DNA of 64,000 bases from Tetraselmis striata (GCA_006384855.1 VCJN01003222.1:124001-188000), one strand, 5' to 3'. Numbered from the stretch's first letter, positions 1-9,155 are shown. Translations and numbers: made by a program. The notes: a model not told the origin generated them from the letters alone.

Positions 1-187
1 GGGTGGTGCCGGTTGCATGGCGCCACTTCGCGGACACAAAGGCCATCGCCAAGAGGTCCATGGGTTGAAGGTTGTCCGATATCAAGCACGCAAGGTCGTC
101 GGGAAGGTTCTCCCGGCCTCTCTCGCTCTCGGGCTCGGGCATCACAAAACCCGTTGTCCGGCACAGTTTGAAAGGTCTGCGAGGCAT
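1..187 (-). CDS. F-box protein, 3' part cut off by the window edge
   Basis: Reading the minus strand from position 187 (or an in-frame ATG at 142) gives an open frame that runs off the left edge. From the second ATG the first 47 residues contain a good F-box core (LPDDLACLISDNL, then DLLAMAFVSAKWRHAT, with the usual LP, DL, VS and W-R positions). F-box proteins are adaptors of SCF ubiquitin ligases, binding Skp1 through this motif. In giant viruses they usually carry ankyrin repeats after it. The gene sits beside a family of F-box-like/ankyrin genes, so an ankyrin C-terminus outside the window is likely but not seen. The start (187 or 142) is undecided. Confidence 0.7.
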   Translation of the reverse strand, partial: MPRRPFKLCRTTGFVMPEPESERGRENLPDDLACLISDNLQPMDLLAMAFVSAKWRHATGTT

Positions 188-283
188 TGGAGGGGCTGGT
201 AGGTATTGGAGGGACTGGACAACTGCGTTGTGAGCCCAAACCGTGCGACACTCCCCTTTTATATCCCCCGGGGGGTCGTCCGG

Positions 284-361
284 GACGCAGTGCGACGCGA
301 GTCTGCCGCGGAGCACCCCGCGATTGCGGAGTGGATCCGCGCCGAGATGGAGCGCGCGTAA
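284..361 (+). pseudogene. Orphan C-terminal tail of an ankyrin gene
   Basis: The last codons before the TAA at 359-361 encode a tail (HPAIAEWIRAEMERA) almost identical to the C-termini of the ankyrin genes ending at 1402, 2771, 4113 and 5416 (each with a WIRAE core). The frame is blocked by a stop at 200-202 and has no ankyrin repeats upstream. Only the tail of a former family member remains, cut where the F-box gene on the other strand begins. It suggests a rearrangement or unequal recombination inside the ankyrin cluster. Confidence 0.6.
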
Positions 362-384
362 AAATATAGGCGTCCGGACTCCCA

Positions 385-424
385 CATAACGCACTGCGCG
401 AGTCTTTGTTTTTCGACGATTGAG
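385..424 (+). promoter_or_regulatory. Promoter/leader shared by two ankyrin genes (copy 1)
   Basis: The about 40 bases upstream of the ATG at 425 (cataacgcactgcgcgag, followed by a T-run and cgacgattga) are repeated almost exactly at 1425-1466 before the next ankyrin gene. Conservation in non-coding DNA between paralogues suggests either a recent duplication that included the promoter or selection on it. A T-rich stretch (gtttttcg) lies about 15 bases before the start. Confidence 0.55.
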
Positions 425-1402
425 ATGACCGCGACCTCCGCCGCCGTGTGCCTGGGGGCACCGGACGTCATGTGGCACATGCCCCCGTGGGCGGCCCTGC
501 CGCTGGGCGCCGCCTGCCGCGGCCTCCGCGACGCCGCCCTCGCCGACCCCCGCCGCGCCCGCCTGCTGGAGGCGCTGCGCGACGGCGGCGTCCTGGGCCG
601 GAAGACGTGCGAGGCCGCTGCGGCCCTGGGCTACCTGGACGTCCTGCGGTGGCTGCGCGCGGGCGGGTGCCCCTGGGACGGCCGGACGTGTGCGGCCGCC
701 GCCCGAGGCGGCCACCTGGACATCCTACAGTGGCTTTGCGACGCCGGCTGTCCGTGGGACGCGCGGACGTGTGTGACGGCGGCGTCCGGCGGGAACCTGG
801 GCGTGCTGCAGTGGGCGCGCGGCGCGGACTGCGCGTGGAACTCGGACGTGTGCAAGTACGCCGCGTCCGGCGGCCACCTGGAGGTCCTGCAGTGGGCGCG
901 CGCCGCCGGCTGCCCCTGGAACGAGAATGAAATTTGCAGAGACGCCGCGTCCGGCGGCCGCCTGGAGGTCCTGCGGTGGTTGCGCGGCGAGGGCTGCCCC
1001 TGGGACGGCAATGTGTGCAGAGACGCCGCGTCCGGCGGCCACCTTGAGGTGCTGCGGTGGTTGCGCGGCGAGGGCGTCCCCTGGGACGCCCGGACGTGCG
1101 CGGTGGCGGCGCTCGCCGGCCACCTGGAGGTCCTGCAGTGGGCGCGCGCCCACGGCTGCCCCTGGGACGACCGGACGTGCGATATGGCGGCTTACGGCCA
1201 GCTGGAGGTCCTGAAGTGGGCGCGCGGCGCGGGCTGCCCCTGGACCGATACGTGCACCTTCGCGGCGGTCGGCGGCCAGCTGGAGGTCCTGAAGTGGGCG
1301 CGCGCCCACGGCTGCCCCTGGGACGCGGCGCGATGCGAGGCCGCTGCGGCGAGGCACCCCGCGACGCGGGAGTGGATCCGCGCCGAGAGGGAGCGCGTGT
1401 AA
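425..1402 (+). CDS. F-box-like/ankyrin repeat protein, GCPWD type
   Basis: 325 aa. Residues about 15-55 (PPWAALPLGAACRGLRDAAL) form a divergent F-box-like helix set. About ten repeats of 25-33 residues follow, of the form GCPWD-x-TC-AAA-GGHLEVLQWAR, the ankyrin variety common in giant viruses and in some algae and oomycetes. Such proteins are thought to bind host targets and hand them to a ubiquitin ligase through the F-box; that role is inferred. The ending WIRAERERV is shared with the paralogues. The first of the intact tandem family members; the gene at 1470 follows in the same direction. Confidence 0.85.
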   Translation: MTATSAAVCLGAPDVMWHMPPWAALPLGAACRGLRDAALADPRRARLLEALRDGGVLGRKTCEAAAALGYLDVLRWLRAGGCPWDGRTCAAAARGGHLDILQWLCDAGCPWDARTCVTAASGGNLGVLQWARGADCAWNSDVCKYAASGGHLEVLQWARAAGCPWNENEICRDAASGGRLEVLRWLRGEGCPWDGNVCRDAASGGHLEVLRWLRGEGVPWDARTCAVAALAGHLEVLQWARAHGCPWDDRTCDMAAYGQLEVLKWARGAGCPWTDTCTFAAVGGQLEVLKWARAHGCPWDAARCEAAAARHPATREWIRAERERV

Positions 1403-1424
1403 AATATTCGTGTCCGGACGCCGG

Positions 1425-1467
1425 ACATATAACGCACTGCGCGAGTCTTTGTTTTTCGACGATTGAA
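1425..1467 (+). promoter_or_regulatory. Promoter/leader shared by two ankyrin genes (copy 2)
   Basis: Second copy of the conserved leader described at 385-424 (acatataacgcactgcgcg, then tttgtttttcgacgattga), placed directly before the ATG at 1470. Identity over about 40 bases is higher than in the following coding sequence, which has diverged in repeat number. Confidence 0.55.
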
Positions 1468-1469
1468 CC

Positions 1470-2771
1470 ATGGCCTCCGCCGCCGCGTGCCTGGGGTCGC
1501 CGGACATCATGTCGCACATGCCCCCGTGGGCGGCCCTGCCGCTGGGCGCCGCCTGCCGCGGCCTCCGCGACGCCGCCCGTGCCGAACCCCGGCGCGCCCG
1601 CCTGCTGGAGGCGCTGCGCAACGGCGGCGGCGTCCTGGGCCGGCGGACGTGCGAGGCCGCCGCGAGGCTGGGCTACCTGGACGTCCTGCGGTGGATGCGC
1701 GCGGGCGGGTGCCCCTGGGACGCCCGGACGTGTGACGCCGCGGCGACCGGCGGCCACCTGGGCGTCCTGCGGTGGGCGCGCGCCAACGGATGCCCCTGGG
1801 ACCAGTGGACGTGCGGTAAAGCCGCCAAAGGCGGCCACCTGGGCGTCCTGCAGTGGCTTCGCGGCGCCGGCTGCCCCTGGGACGCCCGGACGTGCAGTAA
1901 CGCCGCGTCCGGCGGCCACCTGGGCGTCCTGCGGTGGGCGCGCGCCAACGGATGCCCCTGGGACTCTGCAGCGTGTGTGAACGCCGCGTCCGGCGGCCAC
2001 CTGGGCGTGCTGCGGTGGGCGCTCGCCGCGGGGTGCCCGTGGGACGGCGGAGTGTTTTCTGCCGCCGCTTCCAGCGGCCGCCTGGAGGTGCTCAAGTGGC
2101 TGCACGCCGAGCGACGTGCGGTCGACTCGGCCGTTTGCTGGGGCGCGGCGCAAGGTGGTCGCCTGGAGGTCCTCAAGTGGGCGCGCGCGCACGGCTACTC
2201 CTGGGACGAGAGCACGTGCTCGGTGGCGGCGCTCGGCGGCCACCTGGAGGTGCTGCAGTGGGCGCGCGGCAACGGCTGCCCGTGGGGCGGTTCGACGTGC
2301 TGGATGGCCGCGACCGGCGGCCACCTGGGCGTCCTGCGGTGGGCGCGCGGCGCGGGCTGCCCCTGGAACTCCGAAGTGTGTACGATAGCCGCCCGACGCG
2401 GCCACCTGGAGGTGCTGCAGTGGGCGCGCGGCGCGGGCTGCCCCTGGAACTCCGAGGTGTGTATTGCAGCCGCGTCGCACGGCCGCCTGGAGGTCCTGCG
2501 GTGGGCGCGCGCCCGCGGCTGCCCCTGGGACGAGCTCACGTGCCGCTTCGCGGCGTCTTCCGGCCACCTGGAGGTGCTGCGGTGGGCGCGCGGCGCGGGC
2601 TGCCCCTGGGACGAGACAACGTGCTACGCCGCGGCGACCGGCGGCCACCTGGAGGTCCTGCAGTGGGCGCGCGGCGCGGGCTGCCCCTGGGACGCGGGGC
2701 AATGCGAGGCCGCCGCGGAGGCGAGGCACCCCGCGACGCGGGAGTGGATCCGCGCCGAGATGAACCGCTAA
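1470..2771 (+). CDS. F-box-like/ankyrin repeat protein, GCPWD type
   Basis: 433 aa, a paralogue of the gene at 425-1402 with the same N-terminal F-box-like segment (DIMSHMPPWAALPLGAACRG) and the same C-terminal tail. It has about 14 ankyrin-like units, so the main difference from its neighbour is repeat number. One unit is degenerate (HAERRAVDSAVC replaces the GCPWD core), probably a repeat losing its fold signature. The very high GC gives long shadow frames on the other strand. Role in substrate recruitment is inferred from the family. Confidence 0.85.
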   Translation: MASAAACLGSPDIMSHMPPWAALPLGAACRGLRDAARAEPRRARLLEALRNGGGVLGRRTCEAAARLGYLDVLRWMRAGGCPWDARTCDAAATGGHLGVLRWARANGCPWDQWTCGKAAKGGHLGVLQWLRGAGCPWDARTCSNAASGGHLGVLRWARANGCPWDSAACVNAASGGHLGVLRWALAAGCPWDGGVFSAAASSGRLEVLKWLHAERRAVDSAVCWGAAQGGRLEVLKWARAHGYSWDESTCSVAALGGHLEVLQWARGNGCPWGGSTCWMAATGGHLGVLRWARGAGCPWNSEVCTIAARRGHLEVLQWARGAGCPWNSEVCIAAASHGRLEVLRWARARGCPWDELTCRFAASSGHLEVLRWARGAGCPWDETTCYAAATGGHLEVLQWARGAGCPWDAGQCEAAAEARHPATREWIRAEMNR

Positions 2772-2924
2772 GCGTCCGGGGCTACAGCCAGCGCGCGTCC
2801 TGGCGGTGTGGTTTTTGCAGGCGCCCGGAAGCCTGCGAGCGCGCTGGCAGGAGTGTATACAGGCGGTGAGCGAACCTCCCGGCGTCAGAACCTCACAGAC
2901 CAACCACCGCCCACGAGCGGATCG

Positions 2925-3173
2925 ATGGAGCTCCCGAGCCCGAGTCGCCCCGCGACCGAGGCCACCGGCACGGTCGGCGGCGGCAAGTCCGCCATTGCGA
3001 AGGTCATCCACAACATGTACGACACGCCGACCTCCGGTCCTTCTCCCCTCCGGAACGACTGGATGTGCACCGCCTCGGAAATCAAGGACGACTGGGCGTG
3101 CATCGCCCCCGAGATACAGGGCGACTGGAAGATGTCCGCAGCCGAGTTCCAGGCAATGGCGCGCTGGAAGTGA
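2925..3173 (+). CDS. Small protein with repeated DW motifs, unknown function
   Basis: 82 aa from the ATG at 2925, chosen because the residues upstream in this frame look non-coding. The N-terminal half is Ser/Pro/Gly/Thr-rich. The C-terminal 40 residues contain three short imperfect repeats with a Trp anchor: NDWMCTASEIK, DDWACIAPEIQ and GDWKMSAAEFQ. No family recognised. It lies between two ankyrin genes. The repeats may form a small helical or peptide-binding module, but that is speculation. Confidence 0.5.
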   Translation: MELPSPSRPATEATGTVGGGKSAIAKVIHNMYDTPTSGPSPLRNDWMCTASEIKDDWACIAPEIQGDWKMSAAEFQAMARWK

Positions 3174-3244
3174 TTTTTGTGCGTGAAAATTGGCGGGGGT
3201 GCGTTGTTTTGTAACGGAAAATATTGTACCATTTCCGACACACA

Positions 3245-3275
3245 GCGCACGCGCACGCGCACGCGCACGCGCACA
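3245..3275. repeat. CGCACG microsatellite
   Basis: Short tandem repeat of the hexamer gcgcac (about five units) in the leader region upstream of the ankyrin gene at 3376. Likely slippage-prone. No coding role. Confidence 0.8.
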
Positions 3276-3375
3276 CTTGTACGATTGTGGCCCGCTTCAT
3301 GGCCAGCGCGCGTCCGATTGTGGGACGAATCTAACGCGGTCGGCCCCGGCCAATGGAGCCTCCACCCCGCCCACT

Positions 3376-4113
3376 ATGGCGTCCTCCGCCGCCGCGTGCT
3401 TGGGGTCGCCGGACATCATGTGGCACATGCCCCCGCGCGCGGGCGCGGTGCTGTCCGCCGCCTGCCGCGGCCTCCGCGACGCCGCCCGCGCCGACCCCCG
3501 CCGCGCCCGCCTCCTGGTGGTGATAAGCGGCGTCGGCAGAGGCGACACGGAGGAGACGTGCGAGTGCGCCGCGAGGCTGGGCTACCTGGACGTCCTGCGG
3601 TGGCTGCGCGCGGGCGGGTGCCCCTGGGACGCCCGGACGTGCGCGGCCGCGGCCGAAGGCGGCCACCCGGAGGTCCTGCGGTGGGCTCTCTCCGCGGGCT
3701 GCCCCCGGGACGCGACAACCTGCGCCGCCGCGGCGTCCGGCGGCCGCCTGGCGGTCCTGAAGCTGGCGCGCGCCGCGGGCTGCCCCTGGGACGAGTCCGC
3801 GTGTGCGAAAGCCGCGCTCGGCGGCCACCTGGGGGTCCTGGAGTGGCTGCGGGCCGAGGGGTGCCCCTGGGACGCGTCGACGTGTTCGGGCGCGGCGATG
3901 CGCGGCGACCTGGGGGTCCTGCGGTGGGCGCGCGGCGCCGGCTGCCCCTGGGACGAGCGGACGTGCGCGGTGGCGGCGTTCTTCGGCCGCCTGGAGGTCC
4001 TGGAGTGGCTGCGGGCCGAGGGGTGCCCCTGGGACGCGTCGGCGTGCGAGGACGCTGCGGAGTTTGAGCCCGAAACGCTGGAGTGGATCCGCGCCGAGAT
4101 GGACCGCGTGTAA
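3376..4113 (+). CDS. F-box-like/ankyrin repeat protein, short member
   Basis: 245 aa from the ATG at 3376 (MASSAAACLGSPDIMWHMPP, matching the start of the paralogue at 1470). About seven GCPWD-type ankyrin units follow the F-box-like segment, then the family tail (WIRAEMDRV). The frame is open further upstream, but that part covers the microsatellite and lacks family similarity, so the internal ATG is preferred. Third member of the same-strand cluster; its upstream region does not share the leader found at 385 and 1425. Confidence 0.82.
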   Translation: MASSAAACLGSPDIMWHMPPRAGAVLSAACRGLRDAARADPRRARLLVVISGVGRGDTEETCECAARLGYLDVLRWLRAGGCPWDARTCAAAAEGGHPEVLRWALSAGCPRDATTCAAAASGGRLAVLKLARAAGCPWDESACAKAALGGHLGVLEWLRAEGCPWDASTCSGAAMRGDLGVLRWARGAGCPWDERTCAVAAFFGRLEVLEWLRAEGCPWDASACEDAAEFEPETLEWIRAEMDRV

Positions 4114-4271
4114 CCATTGGGGTATCGATTTCCGGACGTTTTTTGCCGGCGGGCGCTTCACATTGCCGAGGCCAGCCAACGATACATACAAATTGAAGGC
4201 GTCACGCGCCCGGGCCGAAAACCTGCTTGCCTGCCTCCCTCCCCGTATCATCGACCGTCGTATCAGAGACT

Positions 4272-5416
4272 ATGGACTCCTCCGCCTCCGCCGTCGCGTG
4301 CCTTGGGGTGCTGGACATCATGTCACACATGCCCCCGTGGGCGTTCGCGTTGCTGGCCGCCACCTGCCGCGACCTCCGCGACGCCGCGCGCGCCGACCCC
4401 CGCTACCCCCTCCTGCTGGAGGCGGTTAGCGATGGCGGCGGCGTTATGGGCCGGCAGACGTGCGAGGCCGCCGCGCGACGGGGATGCCTGGACGTCCTGC
4501 AGTTGCTGCACGCCGCCGGCTGTCCCTGGGGCGAGTCGACGTGTGACGCCGCGGCCCTCGGAGGGCACCTGGGAGTCCTGCAGTGGCTGCACGCCGCCGA
4601 CTGTCCCTGGGGCGGGTCGACGTGTGACGCCGCGGCCCTCGGAGGGCACCTGGACGTCCTGCAGTGGCTGCACACCGCCGGCTGTCCCTGGGACTCCCGG
4701 ACGTGTGCGACGGCGGCGGAAAGAGGCCACCTGGACGTCCTGCAGTGGCTGCACGCCGCCGGCTGTCCCTGGGGCGAGTCGACGTGTGACGCCGCGTCCC
4801 TCGGAGGCCACCTGGGAGTCCTGCAGTGGGCGCGCGCCCACGGCTGCCCCTGGGACGAAACGACGTTCGCGTTCGCCGCCAAAGGCGGCCACCTGGGCGT
4901 CCTGCAGTGGCTCCGCGCGGGCGGGTGCCCCTGGGACGCCCGGACGTGTGCGGCGGCGGCGGAAAGAGGCCACCTGGAGGTCCTGCAGTGGGCGCGCGCC
5001 CACGGCTGCCCATGGGACTCCCGGACGTGTGCGACGGCGGCGGAACGAGGCCACCTGGAGGTCCTGCAGTGGGCGTACGACCACGGCTGCCCATGGGACG
5101 CCCGGACGTGTGCGACGGCGGCCCTCGGAGGCCACCTGGAGGTCCTGCAGTGGGCGCGCGCCAACGGCTGCCCCTGGGACGAGTTCACGTGCCAATTCGC
5201 GGCGGCCGGCGGCCACCTGAGGTCCTGCAGTGGGCGCGCGCCCACGGCTGCCCCTGGGACGACTTGACGTGCGAGGATGCGGCGATATTCGGCTGCCTGG
5301 AGGTCCTGCAGTGGGCGCGCGCCCACGGCTGCCCGTGGAACGCGTGGAGATGCATGACTGCTGCGGTTAGCCACCCCGCGACGCGGGAGTGGATCCGCGC
5401 CGAGATGCACGCCTGA
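4272..5416 (+). pseudogene. F-box-like/ankyrin protein broken by one missing base
   Basis: The frame starts at 4272 (MDSSASAVACLGVLDIMSHM) with an F-box-like segment and about ten ankyrin units. At about 5217-5221 it reads ggccacctgaggtcc where every other repeat in the cluster reads ggccacctggaggtcc. One G is missing and the frame ends at 5267. The other frame continues for two more units and the family tail (WIRAEMHA) to 5416. The coding signal on both sides is intact, so this is either a fresh frameshift mutation or a sequencing error. Confidence 0.8.
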
Positions 5417-5463
5417 GCGCGTGTTGGCGCGAAGCGTCCGGCCCTTTTCAGCGCATCAGCGCG

Positions 5464-5545
5464 AAGTCGTAGAATACACTCGCGTGTCTGTGCCAGAGTC
5501 CTTTGCCCAAAAAGTGGTGTACAGGTTTTAGATTGCAAAGAGTGT
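5464..5545 (+). mobile_element. Relic end of a Fanzor element (solo end)
   Basis: This stretch is the inverted counterpart of the left end of the complete element at 9371-9480. It matches both the last codons of the Fanzor gene (REVVEYT can be read on the plus strand) and the terminal sequence aggttttag..gcaaagagtgta. No nuclease or transposase body is attached, so it is a decayed copy. With the intact element it brackets the low-GC kinase island in opposite orientation. Confidence 0.75.
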
Positions 5546-5968
5546 ATGGTCGCCCCCTCGGATTCCTACCCCTGGTTCGATCCCATGATTGCTGTAACGG
5601 TGCCGGTCATGACGTGCGCGACGCTGGCGTTTCGGGACGCGTCGGATCGCTTCCAGCTCGCCACCGGCACGCTGCTCACCACGCTCGCCGCGCTCTTGGT
5701 GTTGCTCGCATTCGAAGGGCGCCGCGCTCCCGGTGAAAAAATCAATAACCCTATGGAGAACACCGGCGATACACACGGTCTGTTCACACCGTCCCAGCCG
5801 CGCCGATTTTGCGATATTGTGGCACCGACGGGAAGGTTGGCGCGGCCTCTCGGGTACAGGTACGATGTTCGACAGGAGAACCGGCTGTCGGCTACCCGCC
5901 CCCAAACCGCGGTGAAGGCGAGTGTACTTCCGGGGTGTCCTCGGTTTGGCAAAGTCACGCGGCGCTGA
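5546..5968 (+). CDS. Small two-helix membrane protein, unknown
   Basis: 140 aa. Two hydrophobic segments near the N-terminus (about residues 14-29, MIAVTVPVMTCATLAF, and 40-55, TGTLLTTLAALLVLLAF) are followed by a polar C-terminal domain. This is the layout of many small virion or membrane proteins of giant viruses, but no family is recognised. The start codon lies immediately after the relic transposon end, so the insertion may have replaced the original 5' region or promoter. The stop overlaps an AATAAA signal. Confidence 0.55.
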   Translation: MVAPSDSYPWFDPMIAVTVPVMTCATLAFRDASDRFQLATGTLLTTLAALLVLLAFEGRRAPGEKINNPMENTGDTHGLFTPSQPRRFCDIVAPTGRLARPLGYRYDVRQENRLSATRPQTAVKASVLPGCPRFGKVTRR

Positions 5969-5973
5969 ATAAA
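5968..5973 (+). terminator. Possible polyadenylation signal AATAAA
   Basis: AATAAA overlaps the TGA stop at 5966-5968 of the upstream membrane-protein gene, in the right place for a viral poly(A) signal. Short motif, so chance occurrence is possible. Confidence 0.35.
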
Positions 5974-6023
5974 TACAGTCGGAACCAGTTTCGAACGGGG
6001 ATCAGCTGTGTTGGCCTCGTTCG

Positions 6024-9000
6024 TCACTGAGAGAACGCCGAGACCAGAGTCGTCAAACCCAAGGCGACCGACGCCCATACCAGCTCATAGCGCGTCTTGG
6101 ATAGACCTCCGCCGCCCCTTGGTTGGGATGTTGTGTTTATGTACATCTTGTCCTCCGGATCATGGTAAATCTTATCTAATGATCCTTTAATAGGGAATAA
6201 TTCTGTTTTATGTAGTAAATTCTCTGGAATTATCTGGAACTCATCATGGTTTGTTATCTCATCACCAAGCATAAAATCATCGCTACCTCCTCCTCCTCCA
6301 GTTGCAGTCGAGCCAATCCGGAGTTCCTCGTGGAGCCCTTTATCGATCACGGACTGGATTCTGTCACTATGATCGGAACCGCGGGGTCCTTCTAGCAGAA
6401 CCTCTACAAGAGGCACCACAAATTCATTAAGAAACCGATCGAATTGCCTTGTATTTTGTCTTGTATTCAACACACTTGTTCTCATGCACTCGAGAGTCGT
6501 TACTATAATTTGATACAAGGCCACGCACCGAACGTGACCGTAGATGTTACTTGACCACAATTCACCAGGTTTAGTAAGTTTAACACGAAAAGCATCACGT
6601 CTATTGCGTATATTATTAAGGTGACCTTCGATTTTCTTAGCAATTTTATGTGCGTAGCGCCCTTCGATGTAGAACGAGTAATAGGGTGTGCACAGCACAT
6701 CCGACCCGTAATCCGAGTGCCACATGTTTCCAAAATCGGAGATAAACGCCTTACCCGACATTTTGATAATGTTCGGAGGCTTTTGATCAACGTGGTACAG
6801 TCCGTTCCTCTCCAATTCTAACGAACGCAAATAGAATTTCAGCATCGAATTCATGGCATTCCTAATGGATGATATGGTGTGCAACGGCACTTTATCATAC
6901 GACTTGGCGGCGAAATCGGACAAGAGTAGATTCTCGTTATTTGCCAACCAATGCGGTAGACGCTCGACGACGGTTGTGTAGTATGCATAATGCAACAAGT
7001 CAGTATTGAAATCACTACGAATTCGCATTTCGTTCGCACGATCTGCCTCTACACTTCCTGTTTTCAATGCAAAAAACTGCCCGTTCATCGCGATGAGTTT
7101 TACCGAACCGTTTCTGCCGGACCCCAAATCTGTTAGAGGGACATAGTGGTGTTGACGCAGACGTCCGAGATAGAAGTTTTCAGAAAAGTTTTCATTAGTG
7201 AGTAGTGATTGGACTTCATATCTGACAGTGATCAGATCAAAGTTGAACGCCGTCCCTGTGGCTGCCGAATTGCACAGGCCGATCAGGGTATTCGTGAGTT
7301 GTTCAAACAGCCTCAACCCGAGTTGCCTTAGGTAGATAATTGCGCTGACAATCACCGGAAAACCTTTCCTGATCGATTCTACATCATCTCGTGACCCAAG
7401 CACGGCATTACATGTGTCGAGCGTAAGCTGCAGTAGTGCTTTGATGTCATCCCAACTTAGTCGTGACATTTGACTAAGTGTTTCGCATTTCAACTGGATC
7501 ATGCGGATATACTCATGAATACTAGTCGCACCCCGGTATGGTGTTGTTCGGGTCGACGGAGTACTATCACTGTCACGACGATACCGCGGCGTCGAACGAG
7601 GCCGCGGCGTCGAACGAGGCCGCGGCGTCGGATCTTGAGGCGCGGCGCTGTCCTCGGCGGCGTTGACATGTGCCGCGATAATCCCTTCCGGTGCCTCCGC
7701 TTGGGATGGTATACTGTTTGAATTGAAAATCATGTTGTTGCCAAGCAAAACGTCGAGGAACGGGACACGGATGCCGGTGCCGGCTGCAGTGAAAACATCG
7801 TATTGTAAAGCCATGTCGAAAATATAAACATCGAAGTCCGGATCCACCCTAGGACCGCTCGCGCAAACAGCATTTCTTCCTAATTCGAGGCTAGATTTAA
7901 ACGTTTTGTAACTTTGTACCGATTCTCCGTCCTCATCTATTTGGTTGGGCTTGCAGCCCGGAATCCACACAAAGGGTTGACCCAGAATTCTCTCCACGTT
8001 GTAATCCAACGTGCTCTTGGTGATCTTCACCGACGGCGCTATGCCTAGAGAATGTGTTGTGAAAACAGGAATCTTGTCCTCGTCGAGAGTTATCCAAACC
8101 TCCTCCTCCTCTATCTGCTCCTGCGCCTCCGCCTGCGACTGCTCCTGCGCCTGCGCCTGCGCCTGCGACTGCGACTGCTCCAGCCGATTCTTTGCATTTT
8201 CAAATGCTTGTTCATACTCCGAGATGGTCGGCAGAAATGTGTTTTTGTAGTTGTCGTAATTTGGCTCCTCAACAATAGTAGATAATTTCATTAAATCGCG
8301 GTATATCGCTTCCTCAAGATCACTTAGGCTGATTTCTCCGGCGATCTCATTGTGGCGTAGGGGGCGATATGTTACGGTGTTGGTCTGTTCACCAGCCGCT
8401 ATTTCCGCCACCCACACGTCCGTTCTCCTGACAAACCCGGGCGAGGACGGTGCGGCCCTCTCGTGCCCGTACATTGACCTCATCATTTCAGTCGGGTGAC
8501 CGAAAATGATTCCCGCTGCGCACTTCACGTCGACGTAAGTATGGAAGTTGAAAGCGTCACCACCGTGTCCCTCATAATTGGATACCTCGGGATTCCTGTT
8601 CGACTGGAAGTAGGCTTCGAAGTCGTCGAAACTGGCTATATTGAAATCCGCCGGGCACGACGGCACGATGATGAATTTGCGCGCATCTAGACCCATATAC
8701 AGCATTCCATCTAGCGACAGGTCGTAGACCTTTACATTTTCAGTGGGGGCAGGGGCGACGTTTGCAGTATATGCATTTTCACCATCAATTACAAGATACC
8801 CATTGTTGGTTCCTCCCTTCGTTTTCATGTGGGCGATCTGTGGGGACATTTTCGACGTCAACGTCTGAAACAGATCGCGGAAAGCCGCGAAAAAACTGAT
8901 ACCGTTTAACACAATAGGATCACCCGTGCTACTCTTGACTCGACCCAATTTCAGCTCGTTAAGCGTTCTCATCGGGCTCTCTGAAAACATGACCAACATC

Positions 9001-9155
9001 AGAAGCGCGAGGCGCATCACTTGATCCGATGTCTTTGGGTATCCATTGTTCTTTGGAACCACTCGCCGCACCTCTCTATTACCAATGTTATTTTTTTCGT
9101 CTTGGCTAATGTGAAGGTCGGCAATCGACAGTTCCTCAGTTTTAAATAGTTTCAT
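6024..9155 (-). CDS. Large protein with C-terminal protein kinase domain
   Basis: 1043 aa. The first about 650 residues are not recognised and include a Gln/Glu/Ala tract (about 338-365) and Arg/Pro/Thr-rich repeats (about 510-550). A protein kinase domain follows: glycine loop LGSGRNGSVKL (about 677), FALK lysine (about 699), catalytic loop HVDQKPPNII (about 787), and DFG in ISDFGNMW (about 804). The HxD in the loop is HVD, so the enzyme is probably active on Ser/Thr. A hydrophobic C-terminus (about 1022-1041) may anchor it in a membrane. Base composition is far less GC-rich than all neighbours, pointing to recent transfer. An AT-rich patch just upstream of the ATG (aatatattgaaatg on the minus strand) is a likely promoter. 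Confidence 0.75.
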   Translation of the reverse strand: MKLFKTEELSIADLHISQDEKNNIGNREVRRVVPKNNGYPKTSDQVMRLALLMLVMFSESPMRTLNELKLGRVKSSTGDPIVLNGISFFAAFRDLFQTLTSKMSPQIAHMKTKGGTNNGYLVIDGENAYTANVAPAPTENVKVYDLSLDGMLYMGLDARKFIIVPSCPADFNIASFDDFEAYFQSNRNPEVSNYEGHGGDAFNFHTYVDVKCAAGIIFGHPTEMMRSMYGHERAAPSSPGFVRRTDVWVAEIAAGEQTNTVTYRPLRHNEIAGEISLSDLEEAIYRDLMKLSTIVEEPNYDNYKNTFLPTISEYEQAFENAKNRLEQSQSQAQAQAQEQSQAEAQEQIEEEEVWITLDEDKIPVFTTHSLGIAPSVKITKSTLDYNVERILGQPFVWIPGCKPNQIDEDGESVQSYKTFKSSLELGRNAVCASGPRVDPDFDVYIFDMALQYDVFTAAGTGIRVPFLDVLLGNNMIFNSNSIPSQAEAPEGIIAAHVNAAEDSAAPQDPTPRPRSTPRPRSTPRYRRDSDSTPSTRTTPYRGATSIHEYIRMIQLKCETLSQMSRLSWDDIKALLQLTLDTCNAVLGSRDDVESIRKGFPVIVSAIIYLRQLGLRLFEQLTNTLIGLCNSAATGTAFNFDLITVRYEVQSLLTNENFSENFYLGRLRQHHYVPLTDLGSGRNGSVKLIAMNGQFFALKTGSVEADRANEMRIRSDFNTDLLHYAYYTTVVERLPHWLANNENLLLSDFAAKSYDKVPLHTISSIRNAMNSMLKFYLRSLELERNGLYHVDQKPPNIIKMSGKAFISDFGNMWHSDYGSDVLCTPYYSFYIEGRYAHKIAKKIEGHLNNIRNRRDAFRVKLTKPGELWSSNIYGHVRCVALYQIIVTTLECMRTSVLNTRQNTRQFDRFLNEFVVPLVEVLLEGPRGSDHSDRIQSVIDKGLHEELRIGSTATGGGGGSDDFMLGDEITNHDEFQIIPENLLHKTELFPIKGSLDKIYHDPEDKMYINTTSQPRGGGGLSKTRYELVWASVALGLTTLVSAFSQ

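Noticed and set aside
468-3011. Very long minus-strand reading frame across the ankyrin genes
   Set aside because: It is the mirror of the repeats in GC-rich DNA. Its product is Arg/Ala/Pro-rich without family signal, while the plus-strand genes have clear repeats and shared promoters.
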